A stretch of DNA of 59,166 bases from CALMFQ01 sp964495595 (GCA_964495595.1 CAZBWH010000008.1:1-59166), one strand, 5' to 3'; numbered from the stretch's first letter, positions 7,802 through 17,245 are shown. Translations and numbers: made by a program. The notes: generated by a model not told the origin, from the sequence alone.

Positions 7802-9343
7802 TTAGAAAGTCTGGGATTTCTTGAATTCGGCAATTGCGCCGGCAAGGATCTTCTCGTTGTCACCCGAGAGATCGCCAGTATTGTCGATATCATCCAGAAC
7901 TTTGGCGTGATTGGCACGCATATAGCCACGGAATGCCGACTCGAACGCCAGACACTTCTCAACCGGCACATCGTCGTAGTGACCCTTGGTCACGCCGAAC
8001 AGGGTCAAAGTCATCTCCGACACTTTCAGCGGTGCGTACTGACCTTGCTTCAACAACTCGGTCACGCGACGACCACGTTCCAGCTGCTTGCGGGTCGCCT
8101 CGTCCAGATCGGAAGCAAACTGGGCAAACGCAGCCAGTTCGCGGTACTGCGCCAAGTCGGTACGGATACCGCCGGACAGTTTCTTGACCGCTTTGGTCTG
8201 AGCTGCACCACCCACACGCGATACCGAAATACCCGCGTTGATCGCAGGACGGATACCGGAGTTGAACAGGTCGGTTTCCAGGAAGATCTGACCGTCGGTA
8301 ATCGAAATCACGTTGGTCGGAACAAACGCGGAAACGTCACCAGCCTGGGTTTCAATAATCGGCAGAGCGGTCAGCGAACCGGTTTTGCCTTTTACTTCAC
8401 CGTTGGTCAGTTTTTCAACTTGATCGGCATTGACGCGCGATGCACGCTCCAGCAGACGCGAGTGCAGATAGAAAACGTCACCAGGGTATGCTTCACGGCC
8501 CGGCGGACGGCGCAACAGCAGTGAAATCTGACGATAGGCAACGGCCTGCTTCGACAGATCGTCGTAAACGATCAGCGCATCTTCGCCGCGGTCGCGGAAG
8601 TATTCACCCATAGTGCAACCGGAGTAAGCGGCGATGTACTGCATGGCAGCCGATTCCGAAGCCGACGAAGCGACGATGATGGTGTGTCCCATGGCGCCGT
8701 GCTCCTCCAGCTTGCGCACCACGTTGGCAATCGACGAAGCCTTCTGGCCGATCGCAACGTAAACACAGATAACGCCGGTGCCTTTCTGGTTGATGATCGC
8801 ATCCAGCGCGACGGCTGTTTTGCCGGTCTGGCGGTCACCAATGATCAGCTCGCGCTGACCGCGACCCACCGGAACCATCGCGTCAATCGCTTTGGTGCCT
8901 GTTTGCAGCGGCTGGCTTACCGATTGACGTGCAATCACGCCCGGAGCGATTTTTTCGATCGGACTGGTAGCACTGGCATTGACTGGGCCCTTGCCGTCGA
9001 TCGGCTGACCGAGCGAGTTCACGACGCGGCCAATCAGCTCGCGACCAACCGGCACTTCCAGAATGCGGCCAGTGCACTTCACCTCGTTACCTTCGGAGAT
9101 GTGCTCGTAGTCGCCTAGAATAACCGCGCCCACGGAGTCACGCTCCAAGTTCAGCGCCAGGCCGAAGGTGTTGTTCGGGAATTCCAACATTTCGCCTTGC
9201 ATGACCTCGGACAGGCCATGAACGCGAACGATACCGTCAGTGACCGATACCACGGTGCCCTTGGTACGGGTTTCCGCGCCTTCGGCCAGACCGGCGATCT
9301 TGCTCTTGATCAGATCACTGATTTCAGAGGGGTTTAACTGCAT
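7802..9343 (-). CDS. atpA: ATP synthase F1 subunit alpha
   Basis: The non-catalytic nucleotide-binding subunit of F1 (513 residues, the usual length). The N-terminal MQLNPSEISDLIKSKI, the P-loop GDRQTGKTA and the family signature PAINAGISVSRVGGAAQ are present. It lies 8 bp after atpH, in the canonical order. Confidence 0.98.
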   Translation of the reverse strand: MQLNPSEISDLIKSKIAGLAEGAETRTKGTVVSVTDGIVRVHGLSEVMQGEMLEFPNNTFGLALNLERDSVGAVILGDYEHISEGNEVKCTGRILEVPVGRELIGRVVNSLGQPIDGKGPVNASATSPIEKIAPGVIARQSVSQPLQTGTKAIDAMVPVGRGQRELIIGDRQTGKTAVALDAIINQKGTGVICVYVAIGQKASSIANVVRKLEEHGAMGHTIIVASSASESAAMQYIAAYSGCTMGEYFRDRGEDALIVYDDLSKQAVAYRQISLLLRRPPGREAYPGDVFYLHSRLLERASRVNADQVEKLTNGEVKGKTGSLTALPIIETQAGDVSAFVPTNVISITDGQIFLETDLFNSGIRPAINAGISVSRVGGAAQTKAVKKLSGGIRTDLAQYRELAAFAQFASDLDEATRKQLERGRRVTELLKQGQYAPLKVSEMTLTLFGVTKGHYDDVPVEKCLAFESAFRGYMRANHAKVLDDIDNTGDLSGDNEKILAGAIAEFKKSQTF

Positions 9344-9351
9344 GATCTCTC

Positions 9352-9888
9352 CTAACTCTTTAGCCTGTACGCCATTGCCTGCAGTTTGGCACGCACCGAC
9401 GCATCCAATACTTCGTCACCCACTGTGACACGGACTCCACCAATCAACTCCGGATCCACAGAAACCCTAGGGCTGATCTTGCAGCCAAACTTGGCTTCCA
9501 GCTTGCCGGACAAATCCTTGATCTGGGCGTCGTCCATCGGGAAAGCGGAAACGATGTCCGCCTCGACCGTGTTATTGGCCGCGTCTTTCAAGGTTTCGAA
9601 CTGACTCGAAATTTCCGGGAGCAAGGTCAGGCGACCATTCTCCTGCAGGACTTCAATCAGATTGAGCGCCTGCGCATCGGCCTTGCCTGCCAGAACGTCT
9701 ACCAGCAACGATCTGATCTGCGCGGCGGAATACTGCGGATTGGTGACTACTGCCTTGCCAGCATCGTCAGCAACCACTGCAGCCATCACGCCGAGCACCT
9801 CAGACCACTTGGCGAATGTGTTGCTTTCCTTTGCGAGGCGGAACACCCCTTCGGCGTAAGGCCTGGCGACTGTAACGATTTCTGCCAT
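9352..9888 (-). CDS. atpH: ATP synthase F1 subunit delta
   Basis: The 178-residue delta subunit sits on top of F1 and joins it to the peripheral b-subunit stalk. It begins MAEIVTVARPYAEGVFRLA, the typical N-terminal helical bundle start, and ends with the conserved segment SVDPELIGGVRVTVGDEVLD and VRAKLQAM. The gap to atpF is only 7 bp. Confidence 0.96.
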   Translation of the reverse strand: MAEIVTVARPYAEGVFRLAKESNTFAKWSEVLGVMAAVVADDAGKAVVTNPQYSAAQIRSLLVDVLAGKADAQALNLIEVLQENGRLTLLPEISSQFETLKDAANNTVEADIVSAFPMDDAQIKDLSGKLEAKFGCKISPRVSVDPELIGGVRVTVGDEVLDASVRAKLQAMAYRLKS

Positions 9889-9895
9889 GAGATTC

Positions 9896-10366
9896 TTACA
9901 ATTCCGCTTGAATCGATGTCAACAGATCGGCGTGTTTGGCGGTGTCGATTTCCTTACGCAGGATTTTCTCGGCACCGGCAACGGCCAGCTCTGCAACCTG
10001 TGCACGCAACACCTCTTTGGCGCGATGCACTTCTTGACTAATCTCCGCCTTGGCACCAGCTACGATACGCTCGCCTTCAACGCGGGCAGCATCTTTGGAC
10101 TCTTCAACAATCTGTGCGGCGCGCTTTTCAGCCTGGGCGATAATTTCTGTCGCCTGCTTCTTAGCTTCACGCACCTTGTCGGCGGCCAATTTCTCTGCAT
10201 TCTGCAGATCTTGCTTGCCGCGATCGGCAGCAGCCAGACCGTCGGCAATGCGCTTGGCGCGCTCATCCAGCGTAGTGATCAGCGGAGGCCAAACAAACTT
10301 CATGGTAAACCAGACCAGGACGGCGAAAGTGATCGCCTGACCCAGTAAGGATGCATTGATATCCAT
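9896..10366 (-). CDS. atpF: ATP synthase Fo subunit b
   Basis: The 156-residue b subunit forms the peripheral stalk as a dimer. One N-terminal membrane helix (about 8-27, ITFAVLVWFTMKFVWPPL) is followed by a long charged Ala/Lys/Glu-rich helix to the end, as expected for the right-handed coiled coil. There is only one b gene, so this is the homodimeric form. Confidence 0.97.
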   Translation of the reverse strand: MDINASLLGQAITFAVLVWFTMKFVWPPLITTLDERAKRIADGLAAADRGKQDLQNAEKLAADKVREAKKQATEIIAQAEKRAAQIVEESKDAARVEGERIVAGAKAEISQEVHRAKEVLRAQVAELAVAGAEKILRKEIDTAKHADLLTSIQAEL

Positions 10367-10412
10367 GTTTGTTTTTCCCCTGAACGATTGCGACTAAACC
10401 AGACCAGCCGGA

Positions 10413-10685
10413 TTACTTGATGACGGCCAGCAGCGGGTTCGCAAATGCCAGGAACAGACCAACAGCTACGGAGATAATGAAGATCGCGTCAACCAGACCA
10501 GCGATAACGAACAGCTTCGGCTGCAGTGCGCCCATCATCTCCGGCTGACGCGAAGCGCCTTCCAGGAATTTACTACCTACCAGGGCCACACCAATCGCCG
10601 CGCCCACACCTGCCAGACCAATCATCAGGCCGATAGCAATTACGGTGAAGCTCTGTACGTTAGCGATCAATGCCAAATTTTCCAT
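10413..10685 (-). CDS. atpE: ATP synthase Fo subunit c
   Basis: A 90-residue hairpin of two membrane helices that builds the rotor ring. Helix 1 is glycine/alanine-rich (GLAGVGAAIGVALVG), the polar loop contains SRQPE, and helix 2 carries the ion-binding aspartate in GLVDAIF. The residues usual in sodium-binding c rings (Q in helix 1, ES in helix 2) are absent, so the ring is predicted to be proton-driven. Confidence 0.97.
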   Translation of the reverse strand: MENLALIANVQSFTVIAIGLMIGLAGVGAAIGVALVGSKFLEGASRQPEMMGALQPKLFVIAGLVDAIFIISVAVGLFLAFANPLLAVIK

Positions 10686-10735
10686 TTCTTACTCCTGTTG
10701 GTTGAAAAGTGGTTTGTAAAACAAAGGTACTACTA

Positions 10736-11545
10736 TTAGTGATCCTCGACGGCGAGGCTCAGGTAAACGATCGTCAGCATCATGAAAATGTAGGCTTGCA
10801 GAATCACGATCAGGATGTGGAAGATCGCCCACGGGGCGCCGGCCGCCCACTGAACATACCAAGGCAACATAGCGATCAGCATGAACACGAGTTCACCAGC
10901 AAACATGTTCCCCAGCAACCGCAGCGCGAGCGACAGAGGCTTGGACAACAATTCGACCATCTGCAGCAGGAAGTTTGCCGGCGCCAGCGCAGGGCCGAAC
11001 GGCGCAGTAAACAGCTCCTTGACATAGCCACCGACCCCCTTGGCACTGATACTGAACACGATGATCAGGATCATCACCGACAGCGACATCGCAAACGTCT
11101 GATTGATGTCGGCGGTAGGCACTACGCGCAGATAAACGTGATGCGGATCCATGCCAAACACATTGACACCGATCAACTGGGCAATCTTCGGCAACAGATC
11201 AACAGGCAGGAAGTCCATCGAATTCATCAGCACGATCCAGCAGAACACGGTCAGTGCCAACGGAGCAATCAGCCTGCTCTTGCCATGAAAAACCTCTTTT
11301 ACATGCTGATCAACCATTTCGACGATCAGCTCAATGAACAACTGGAAACGCGACGGCCCTGCCACCTTGGCATTGCGCGCCACACTGGAGAAAATGCCAA
11401 CAAAAAGAAAACCGAGAATCAGCGCAACCCAGAAAGTATCCAGATGAATAGTCCAGAATCCACCGCCATCATGGGGGGTTTTCCAGTTCATCAGATGGTG
11501 CTGGATGTATTCCGAAGGAGTAGGAAGATGGTGAGAGTCTGCCAT
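10736..11545 (-). CDS. atpB: ATP synthase Fo subunit a
   Basis: The 269-residue stator subunit that provides the proton half-channels. Several membrane segments are visible, including the helix with the essential arginine (LSLALRLLGNMFAGELVF) and the final helix (QAYIFMMLTIVYLSLAVE). It follows atpI after 2 bp and precedes atpE. Confidence 0.97.
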   Translation of the reverse strand: MADSHHLPTPSEYIQHHLMNWKTPHDGGGFWTIHLDTFWVALILGFLFVGIFSSVARNAKVAGPSRFQLFIELIVEMVDQHVKEVFHGKSRLIAPLALTVFCWIVLMNSMDFLPVDLLPKIAQLIGVNVFGMDPHHVYLRVVPTADINQTFAMSLSVMILIIVFSISAKGVGGYVKELFTAPFGPALAPANFLLQMVELLSKPLSLALRLLGNMFAGELVFMLIAMLPWYVQWAAGAPWAIFHILIVILQAYIFMMLTIVYLSLAVEDH

Positions 11546-11547
11546 AT

Positions 11548-11928
11548 TCAGTTCTTGTAAAAAATCAAAACAATCCAGTACGCCAGCAGCGATACCACAA
11601 ACGCCAGCAACAACGCCGGCAAAGACAGGCCCGGCACAAAAAAACAGGCCAGCAACGCCAACAAGGAAAATGCCACCTTGCCGACTTCCGCAAACAGATG
11701 ACGATTCAGCACCTGCTGCGCCGACAACCTAGGATCAACCCGTGCCAGCCTTGAATAAAGCAGGACCGACACTATATTGATCGTACCCCCAACAAACGCA
11801 GAAAAGCCCGCAAGCAAACCCGCCAGCCAGTAAGCCGACACCGCAGCCACCACAACAATCGCCAGCATGGTCAATTGAACCTTTACCACCTGCCGCTTCA
11901 AACGATTGTATGGATTCACGACGCGCAA
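11548..11928 (-). CDS. atpI: ATP synthase assembly-associated protein AtpI
   Basis: A small membrane protein (about 126 residues, four hydrophobic stretches) at the head of the atp operon. AtpI proteins are thought to help assemble the c ring and are poorly conserved. There is no ATG near the N-terminus: TTG at 11926-11928 or GTG three codons later (11917-11919) are the candidates, and neither has a clear Shine-Dalgarno. The predicted -10 box ends only about 10 bp before the TTG, so the mRNA would be almost leaderless if TTG is used. Confidence 0.85.
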   Translation of the reverse strand: MRVVNPYNRLKRQVVKVQLTMLAIVVVAAVSAYWLAGLLAGFSAFVGGTINIVSVLLYSRLARVDPRLSAQQVLNRHLFAEVGKVAFSLLALLACFFVPGLSLPALLLAFVVSLLAYWIVLIFYKN

Positions 11929-11938
11929 AAACTCATTG

Positions 11939-11967
11939 AGTATAGAAGGTTTTTAGGCAAAATGCAA
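11939..11967 (-). promoter_or_regulatory. Candidate sigma70 promoter of the atp operon
   Basis: On the minus strand TTGCAT (-35, 11962-11967) and TATACT (-10, 11939-11944) are separated by exactly 17 bp. It lies in the 90-bp gap between parB and atpI. The match is good, and the gap has no terminator-like hairpin, so parAB transcripts may also read through. Confidence 0.65.
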
Positions 11968-12018
11968 GACTGATAACGTCTTGGCCGGGCACTTTCTGCT
12001 GCAATGCAACATGAGCCA

Positions 12019-12864
12019 TCAGCGCAGTCGCTCGAGCAGGGCATCCAGTTGCTCCAGGCTGCCGTAATCGATGGTAATACTGCCGTTGCCCTTTTTTCCT
12101 GCCCGTATCTGGACCTTGGCCCCAATTCGCTCGGCAACTTCCTGCTCCAGCCGCTGAACATCAGGATCTGATTGGCGAGGTGCCGGCGTGGGCTGCGGGT
12201 TGAGCATGTCCTGGACCAGTTTTTCGGTTTCCCGCACCGACAAGCTGCGATCGACGATTTTCCGGGCAACGTCCAGTTGCTGGATCACAGTCAGGCTCAG
12301 CAAGGCCCTGCCATGTCCCATATCAATTTCGCCGCGATGCAACATGTCACGCACTGGCTCGGGCAATTGCAACAGTCGTAGCAGATTGCTGACTGCACTA
12401 CGCGAGCGCCCCAGTGCGGTTGCGGCCGATTCGTGGGTCATGCCGAACTCATCGATCAAACGCTGGATGCCTTGCGCCTCTTCCAGTGCATTCAGATCCT
12501 CGCGCTGAATGTTTTCGATCAGCGCCATCGCCAGAGCGGCTTCGTCGGGCACCGACCGAACCACCACCGGTACTTCGGCCAGACCCGCAAGCTGTGCGGC
12601 TCGCCAGCGCCGCTCACCCGCGATGATTTCGTAGTTGCCATTGACCACGGGCCGCACCAGGATTGGCTGCATCAAGCCTTGTGTCTTGATCGAAGCGGCC
12701 AGTTCGGTCAACGCATCCTGATCCATCCTGCTGCGCGGTTGGTATCGGCCAGGCTGCAACATGGTAACGGCGAGGCGCAGCAGTGCGTCGCCGGTATCTT
12801 CCATGCGCGTGTCTGCCAACAAGGCATCCAGCCCGCGCCCGAGACCTCTCATCGGTTTTGCCAT
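12019..12864 (-). CDS. parB: Chromosome partitioning protein ParB
   Basis: ParB (281 residues) binds parS sites and spreads as a CTP-dependent clamp to organise and segregate the origin region. The N-terminus MRGLGRGLDALLADTR, the CTP-binding motif GERRWRAAQLAGL (near residue 90), the LNALEEAQGIQRL region and the helix-turn-helix (TALGRSRSAVSNLLRLL) are in the usual order, followed by a linker and C-terminal dimerisation domain. The AAGAGG before the ATG is a good ribosome binding site. It is 21 bp downstream of parA. No clear parS palindrome was noticed by eye in this window. Confidence 0.96.
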   Translation of the reverse strand: MAKPMRGLGRGLDALLADTRMEDTGDALLRLAVTMLQPGRYQPRSRMDQDALTELAASIKTQGLMQPILVRPVVNGNYEIIAGERRWRAAQLAGLAEVPVVVRSVPDEAALAMALIENIQREDLNALEEAQGIQRLIDEFGMTHESAATALGRSRSAVSNLLRLLQLPEPVRDMLHRGEIDMGHGRALLSLTVIQQLDVARKIVDRSLSVRETEKLVQDMLNPQPTPAPRQSDPDVQRLEQEVAERIGAKVQIRAGKKGNGSITIDYGSLEQLDALLERLR

Positions 12865-12885
12865 CGAATCGACCTCTTGTACAAA

Positions 12886-13662
12886 TCAGGCAGCCACGAC
12901 CGGCTGCTTGTCCAGCAACTCCCTGGCCAACGCCAGATACGCCTGCGCCCCCTTGGAATGCCTGTCGTAAGCCAGTGCTGGCAGACCATGACTGGGCGCC
13001 TCGGCCAACCGGACGTTACGCGGAATGACCGTGTTGTAGACCTTGTCGCCAAAATGCTGCTTCAATTGTGCGGCGACCTGCTGCGCCAGTGTGCTGCGCG
13101 GGTCGTACATGGTACGCAGCAGCCCTTCGATTTCGATCTGCGGATTGAGACCAGCTCGAACCTTGCGCAAGGTATTGACCAGATCAGTCAGCCCTTCCAG
13201 CGCAAAATACTCACACTGCATCGGGATCATTACCCGGTCAGCAGCTACCAATCCATTGAGTGTCAGCAGATTGAGTGCCGGAGGGCAATCAATGACGATG
13301 AAATCATAGTCGTCGCGCAGCGGGTCCAGCGCATCCTTGAGCCGGGTTTCGCGCTGCGCCAGATCGACCAGCTCGATTTCCGCCCCTCCCAGTTCCCGAT
13401 TGGCAGGCAGAACATCGTACCCCCCCTCCGCAGAACGCAGCCGAACCTGTGCGGCGGAGGCTGTTCCCAGCAAGACATGATAGGCCGAATACTGCAATTG
13501 CCCCTTGTTGATTCCGCTACCCATGCTGGCGTTGCCCTGCGGATCGAGGTCGATCAGCAGCACCCGCTGCCCGGAAGCAGCCAGACTGGCCGACAGGTTG
13601 ACAGCGGTGGTCGTCTTGCCGACGCCGCCCTTTTGATTGGTGATCACCAGGATTTTTGCCAT
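12886..13662 (-). CDS. parA: Chromosome partitioning ATPase ParA
   Basis: A 258-residue Walker-type ATPase that moves ParB-parS complexes over the nucleoid. The deviant P-loop KGGVGKTTTAVNL starts at residue 11, the second lysine-containing strand reads LLIDLDPQGNASMGSG, and DFIVIDCPPAL carries the Walker B aspartate. It lacks an N-terminal DNA-binding domain, as is normal for chromosomal ParA/Soj. The start follows the rsmG stop directly, with no gap. Confidence 0.97.
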   Translation of the reverse strand: MAKILVITNQKGGVGKTTTAVNLSASLAASGQRVLLIDLDPQGNASMGSGINKGQLQYSAYHVLLGTASAAQVRLRSAEGGYDVLPANRELGGAEIELVDLAQRETRLKDALDPLRDDYDFIVIDCPPALNLLTLNGLVAADRVMIPMQCEYFALEGLTDLVNTLRKVRAGLNPQIEIEGLLRTMYDPRSTLAQQVAAQLKQHFGDKVYNTVIPRNVRLAEAPSHGLPALAYDRHSKGAQAYLALARELLDKQPVVAA

Positions 13663-14292
13663 TTATGCTGCCCGTACAATTACCAGATGCCGCTCGGCAT
13701 CAAGCCCCGGCACATTCAGGGGGATTGCTTCATTCACCACGAAACCGTCCGGCAAGCGGCGGATTTCATCTTCCGGATACACGCCTTTCATTGCCGCAAA
13801 CCTGCCGCCCGCTGCCAGCAGATGGCGGGACCAGTCGACAAAGTCACCCAGCTCGGCAAAGGCTCTTGAGGTGATCAGATCAAATAGCTGCCCGGGCCGG
13901 TACTGTTCGACCCGGCTGGTCACAACCATCACATTCGGCAATTGCAGGTTGATGACGGCCTGCTGCAGGAAGCCAGTTTTCTTGCTGTTACTGTCGATCA
14001 TCGTCACCTGCAGGTCAGGGCGGCAAATGGCCAGGATGATGCCGGGCATGCCGCCACCCGATCCGACGTCCAGCAACCGCCTTGCCTGAACGTGAGGCAG
14101 GATGGCCAGACAGTCGAGCAGATGCAGCGCGATCATCCGGTCTGGCTCACGCACCGCGGTCAGGCTGTAGACCCGGTTCCATTTGTCCAGCAGCTGGATA
14201 TAGCCAATCAACTGCTGCTGGATGGCGTCGGCAAGTGTCAGCCCCAGCGCGTTGACGCCATGCCGCAGCTGGCCAGCGAGGTCGGTGCTCAT
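13663..14292 (-). CDS. rsmG: 16S rRNA (guanine527-N7)-methyltransferase
   Basis: RsmG (GidB) methylates G527 of 16S rRNA using S-adenosylmethionine. The 209-residue protein has the SAM-binding loop LLDVGSGGGMPGIILAI (near residue 70) and ends normally. The ATG overlaps the mnmG stop by 4 bp (ATGA at 14289-14292), which suggests translational coupling. Loss of RsmG gives low-level streptomycin resistance in other bacteria. Confidence 0.96.
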   Translation of the reverse strand: MSTDLAGQLRHGVNALGLTLADAIQQQLIGYIQLLDKWNRVYSLTAVREPDRMIALHLLDCLAILPHVQARRLLDVGSGGGMPGIILAICRPDLQVTMIDSNSKKTGFLQQAVINLQLPNVMVVTSRVEQYRPGQLFDLITSRAFAELGDFVDWSRHLLAAGGRFAAMKGVYPEDEIRRLPDGFVVNEAIPLNVPGLDAERHLVIVRAA

Positions 14293-16178
14293 GCGTCCTG
14301 CCGCCCGGCCTGGCCACGCTTCAGATGCACCAGCAGCAACCCGATGGCGGCCGGGGTGATGCCGGAGATGCGTGAAGCCTGGCCCAGCGTTTCCGGGCGG
14401 TGCCGATCCAGTTTCTGCTGCACTTCTTTTGACAATCCGACGACCTGCGAGTAATCCAGATCCATCGGCAGCCGGATGGCTTCGGTGCCTGCCCGGCGCG
14501 AAACTTCGTCGATCTGGCGATGGATGTAGCCCTCGTATTTGACCTGTATCTCGACTTGCCCGGTGACGACCGGATCAGCCGCAGCCTCGCCGGCTCCGGG
14601 CAGCGACATCAGTGCTGCGTAGCTCACATTCGGCCGGCGCAACAGATCGCGCAGAGTGTACTCGCGCTCGATGGCTTGCCCCAGCACTCTTTCCGCATCG
14701 GCAGGCGACAATACACGGGGGTTGATCCAGGTGGATTTCAGACGCTGCAGCTCTGCCGCTACGGCATCCCGTTTGCGGCAGAAACCGTCCCACTGGGCGT
14801 CGCTGACCACGCCCAGCTTGCGGCCGATTTCGGTCAGACGCAGATCGGCGTTGTCCTCACGCAACTGCAGGCGGAATTCAGCCCGGCTAGTGAACATGCG
14901 GTAGGGCTCGGTCACACCGCGGGCAATCAGGTCATCGACCAGCACCCCCAGATACGCTTCGTCCCTGGCGGGGCACCAGCCATCCTTGCCTTGTGCCAGC
15001 AAAGCGGCGTTGATGCCGGCCAGGCAGCCCTGCGCTGCAGCCTCCTCGTAGCCAGTGGTGCCATTGATCTGGCCGGCAAAAAACAACCCCTGGATCGACT
15101 TGGTTTCTAGGCTGGCTTTCAGATTGCGCGGGTCGAAATAGTCATACTCGATGGCATAGCCAGGGCGCAGGACATGGGCCGTTTCCAGCCCCTTCATCGA
15201 GCGAACCAACGCCAGCTGTACATCAAAAGGCAGGCTGGTCGAAATGCCGTTTGGATAGATTTCGTGAGTCTGCAGACCTTCCGGCTCCAGAAATATCTGG
15301 TGGCTGGACTTGTCGGCAAAGCGATGGATCTTGTCCTCGATCGACGGACAGTAGCGCGGGCCGACGCCCTCGATCACCCCGGTATACATCGGCGAACGGT
15401 CGAGCCCGCCCCGGATGATATCGTGGGTCCGCTCGTTGGTGTGCGTTACCCAGCAAGGCATCTGCTGCGGGTGCATGCTCCGGCTACCGCGATAGGAAAA
15501 CACTGGCTCCGGGTCATCGCCTGGCTGAACGCCCATCACACTGCGATCGATGGTGCGGCCGTCGATGCGCGGCGGGGTGCCGGTTTTCAGGCGTCCGACC
15601 GGCAGCTTGAGCTCGCGCAGCCGCGCAGCCAGCGAGGCGGCAGCAGGATCGCCCGCTCGCCCGGCCTGATAATTCTGCAGCCCGACGTGAATCAGCCCGG
15701 CAAGAAAGGTTCCTGCGGTGAGCACCACCGAGGCGGACTCGAAGCACAAGCCAAGCTGGGTAACCACTCCGGTCACCCGGTCGCCTTGCACGGTCAGGTC
15801 GTCGACCGCAGACTGAAACAAGGTCAGGTTTGGCTGGTTTTCCAGCATCGAACGGATGGCTGCCTTGTACAACACACGGTCGGCCTGCGCCCGGGTGGCC
15901 CGCACGGCCGGCCCCTTGCTTGAGTTGAGTGTACGAAACTGAATCCCGCCCATGTCGGTAGCCAGTGCCATGGCGCCTCCGAGCGCATCGACCTCTTTTA
16001 CCAGATGCCCCTTGCCGATACCGCCGATCGACGGGTTGCACGACATATGCCCCAGCGTTTCGATATTGTGTGTCAGCAGCAAGGTGTTCATCCCCATGCG
16101 CGCAGCCGCCAGGGCGGCCTCGGTGCCGGCATGGCCGCCGCCGACCACGATGACATCGAAACGGGAGGGATAGAGCAT
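14289..16178 (-). CDS. mnmG: tRNA uridine-5-carboxymethylaminomethyl modification enzyme MnmG
   Basis: MnmG (GidA) works with MnmE, encoded at 37.6-38.9 kb, to install cmnm5U at the wobble position of several tRNAs. The 629-residue length equals that of the E. coli protein. The FAD-binding motif VVGGGHAGTEAALAAARMG is near residue 10; SCNPSIGGIGKGHLVKE and KTGTPPRIDGRTID are family motifs, and the C-terminal MnmE-binding helical domain is present (ETLGQASRISGITPAAI). It leads the mnmG-rsmG-parAB cluster. Confidence 0.98.
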   Translation of the reverse strand: MLYPSRFDVIVVGGGHAGTEAALAAARMGMNTLLLTHNIETLGHMSCNPSIGGIGKGHLVKEVDALGGAMALATDMGGIQFRTLNSSKGPAVRATRAQADRVLYKAAIRSMLENQPNLTLFQSAVDDLTVQGDRVTGVVTQLGLCFESASVVLTAGTFLAGLIHVGLQNYQAGRAGDPAAASLAARLRELKLPVGRLKTGTPPRIDGRTIDRSVMGVQPGDDPEPVFSYRGSRSMHPQQMPCWVTHTNERTHDIIRGGLDRSPMYTGVIEGVGPRYCPSIEDKIHRFADKSSHQIFLEPEGLQTHEIYPNGISTSLPFDVQLALVRSMKGLETAHVLRPGYAIEYDYFDPRNLKASLETKSIQGLFFAGQINGTTGYEEAAAQGCLAGINAALLAQGKDGWCPARDEAYLGVLVDDLIARGVTEPYRMFTSRAEFRLQLREDNADLRLTEIGRKLGVVSDAQWDGFCRKRDAVAAELQRLKSTWINPRVLSPADAERVLGQAIEREYTLRDLLRRPNVSYAALMSLPGAGEAAADPVVTGQVEIQVKYEGYIHRQIDEVSRRAGTEAIRLPMDLDYSQVVGLSKEVQQKLDRHRPETLGQASRISGITPAAIGLLLVHLKRGQAGRQDA

Positions 16179-16218
16179 GGATTGGGTTTCCGCAGGGCTA
16201 AGTCAAAAATGGCCGCAC

Positions 16219-16248
16219 ATTCTATGCGAAAACGGACTGCCCCGTCAG
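16219..16248 (-). promoter_or_regulatory. Candidate promoter of mnmG-rsmG-parAB
   Basis: On the minus strand CTGACG (-35, 16243-16248) and TAGAAT (-10, 16219-16224) are 18 bp apart, with the predicted start about 35 bp before the mnmG ATG. The rest of the 266-bp divergent gap (16179-16444) holds no ORF or DnaA box that I can see. Confidence 0.45.
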
Positions 16249-16444
16249 CAACTGCCAGAAGATCGGAAATGCAAGCCTTTGAAATTTCGTCATATACGCA
16301 TACAGACAACAGGAACGGTTAATGAATGCCGGCAGAACAACTAAAATGATAACGGGGTGATTGCATTGCCGCTGGCCGTGCCCCATCTATAGACTGCAGG
16401 CCAGCCGGCCTGCCTGTACCAGGGCGGAGAAAGGGTGTTGAGAG

Positions 16445-17245
16445 ATGGGGATGGTGCGTCGTGCCGCGGTAGCAGGGTCGTTTTATCCTAGCCAGCAGGA
16501 GGAATTGAGCCGGGTGATCGGTAATTTCCTGCTGGAATCCTGTCAGCAGGTCAAGCTACCGCGGCCACCCAAGGCGCTGATCGTGCCGCATGCCGGCTAT
16601 GTCTACTCCGGCCCGGTCGCTGCGTCCGCTTATTCGTGGATTCGCCCGCTGCACGCCGAGATCAGCAAGGTTGTACTGCTGGGACCGGTTCATCGGGTGC
16701 CGATCCAGGGGCTGGCCTTACCGGGAGGAGAGGCGTTCGCCACGCCGCTGGGCACCGTTGCTCTGGATGTGCCAGCCTGCCGCCAGCTCGAATCGCTGCC
16801 CCAGGTGAGCGTCAACGCCGCAGCACATGCGCTGGAGCATTCGCTGGAAGTGCAACTGCCGTTCCTGCAGCGCCTGCTGGATCGCTTCGAACTGATCCCG
16901 CTGGCAGTGGGCGATGCCAGCCCGGAGCAGGTAGCCCAAGTATTGGAACAGGTGTGGGGCGGATCGGAAACGCTGATCGTGATCAGCTCCGATCTGTCGC
17001 ACTACCTGCCTTACACGCTGGCGCAACGAGTGGATCAGGACACCGTGCAAACGATTCTCGAATTCGGGCCACAACTTCGGCCCAATCAGGCATGTGGCGC
17101 CGTACCGATTCTCGGCCTGCTGCAGGCGGCAGCCCACCATCGGCTTGAGCCACATTTGCTCGACTTGCGCAATTCCGGCGATACGGCGGGTGACAAGGAA
17201 CGGGTGGTCGGCTACGCGGCCTTTGCGTTCTGCGAGGCCGGCTGA
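16445..17245 (+). CDS. amrB: MEMO1-like protein (AmmeMemoRadiSam system protein B)
   Basis: A 266-residue protein of the MEMO family, related in fold to extradiol dioxygenases. PHAGYVYSG holds His49, GPVHR holds His83, and ACGAVP holds Cys217; these line up with the metal-site His49, His81 and Cys244 of human MEMO1. HALEHSLEVQLPFLQ and SSDLSHY are further family motifs. Bacterial members occur with an AMMECR1-like protein and a radical SAM enzyme, as here, but the reaction is not established. The stop overlaps the next start by one base. The ATG at 16445 follows a GGAGAAAGG run; an ATG at 16451 is an alternative. Confidence 0.93.
   Translation: MGMVRRAAVAGSFYPSQQEELSRVIGNFLLESCQQVKLPRPPKALIVPHAGYVYSGPVAASAYSWIRPLHAEISKVVLLGPVHRVPIQGLALPGGEAFATPLGTVALDVPACRQLESLPQVSVNAAAHALEHSLEVQLPFLQRLLDRFELIPLAVGDASPEQVAQVLEQVWGGSETLIVISSDLSHYLPYTLAQRVDQDTVQTILEFGPQLRPNQACGAVPILGLLQAAAHHRLEPHLLDLRNSGDTAGDKERVVGYAAFAFCEAG

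Noticed and set aside
16179..16444. mnmG upstream gap as the origin of replication
   Set aside because: In some gammaproteobacteria oriC lies beside mnmG, but no DnaA box or AT-rich element is seen here, and gene orientation points to 53.5 kb.
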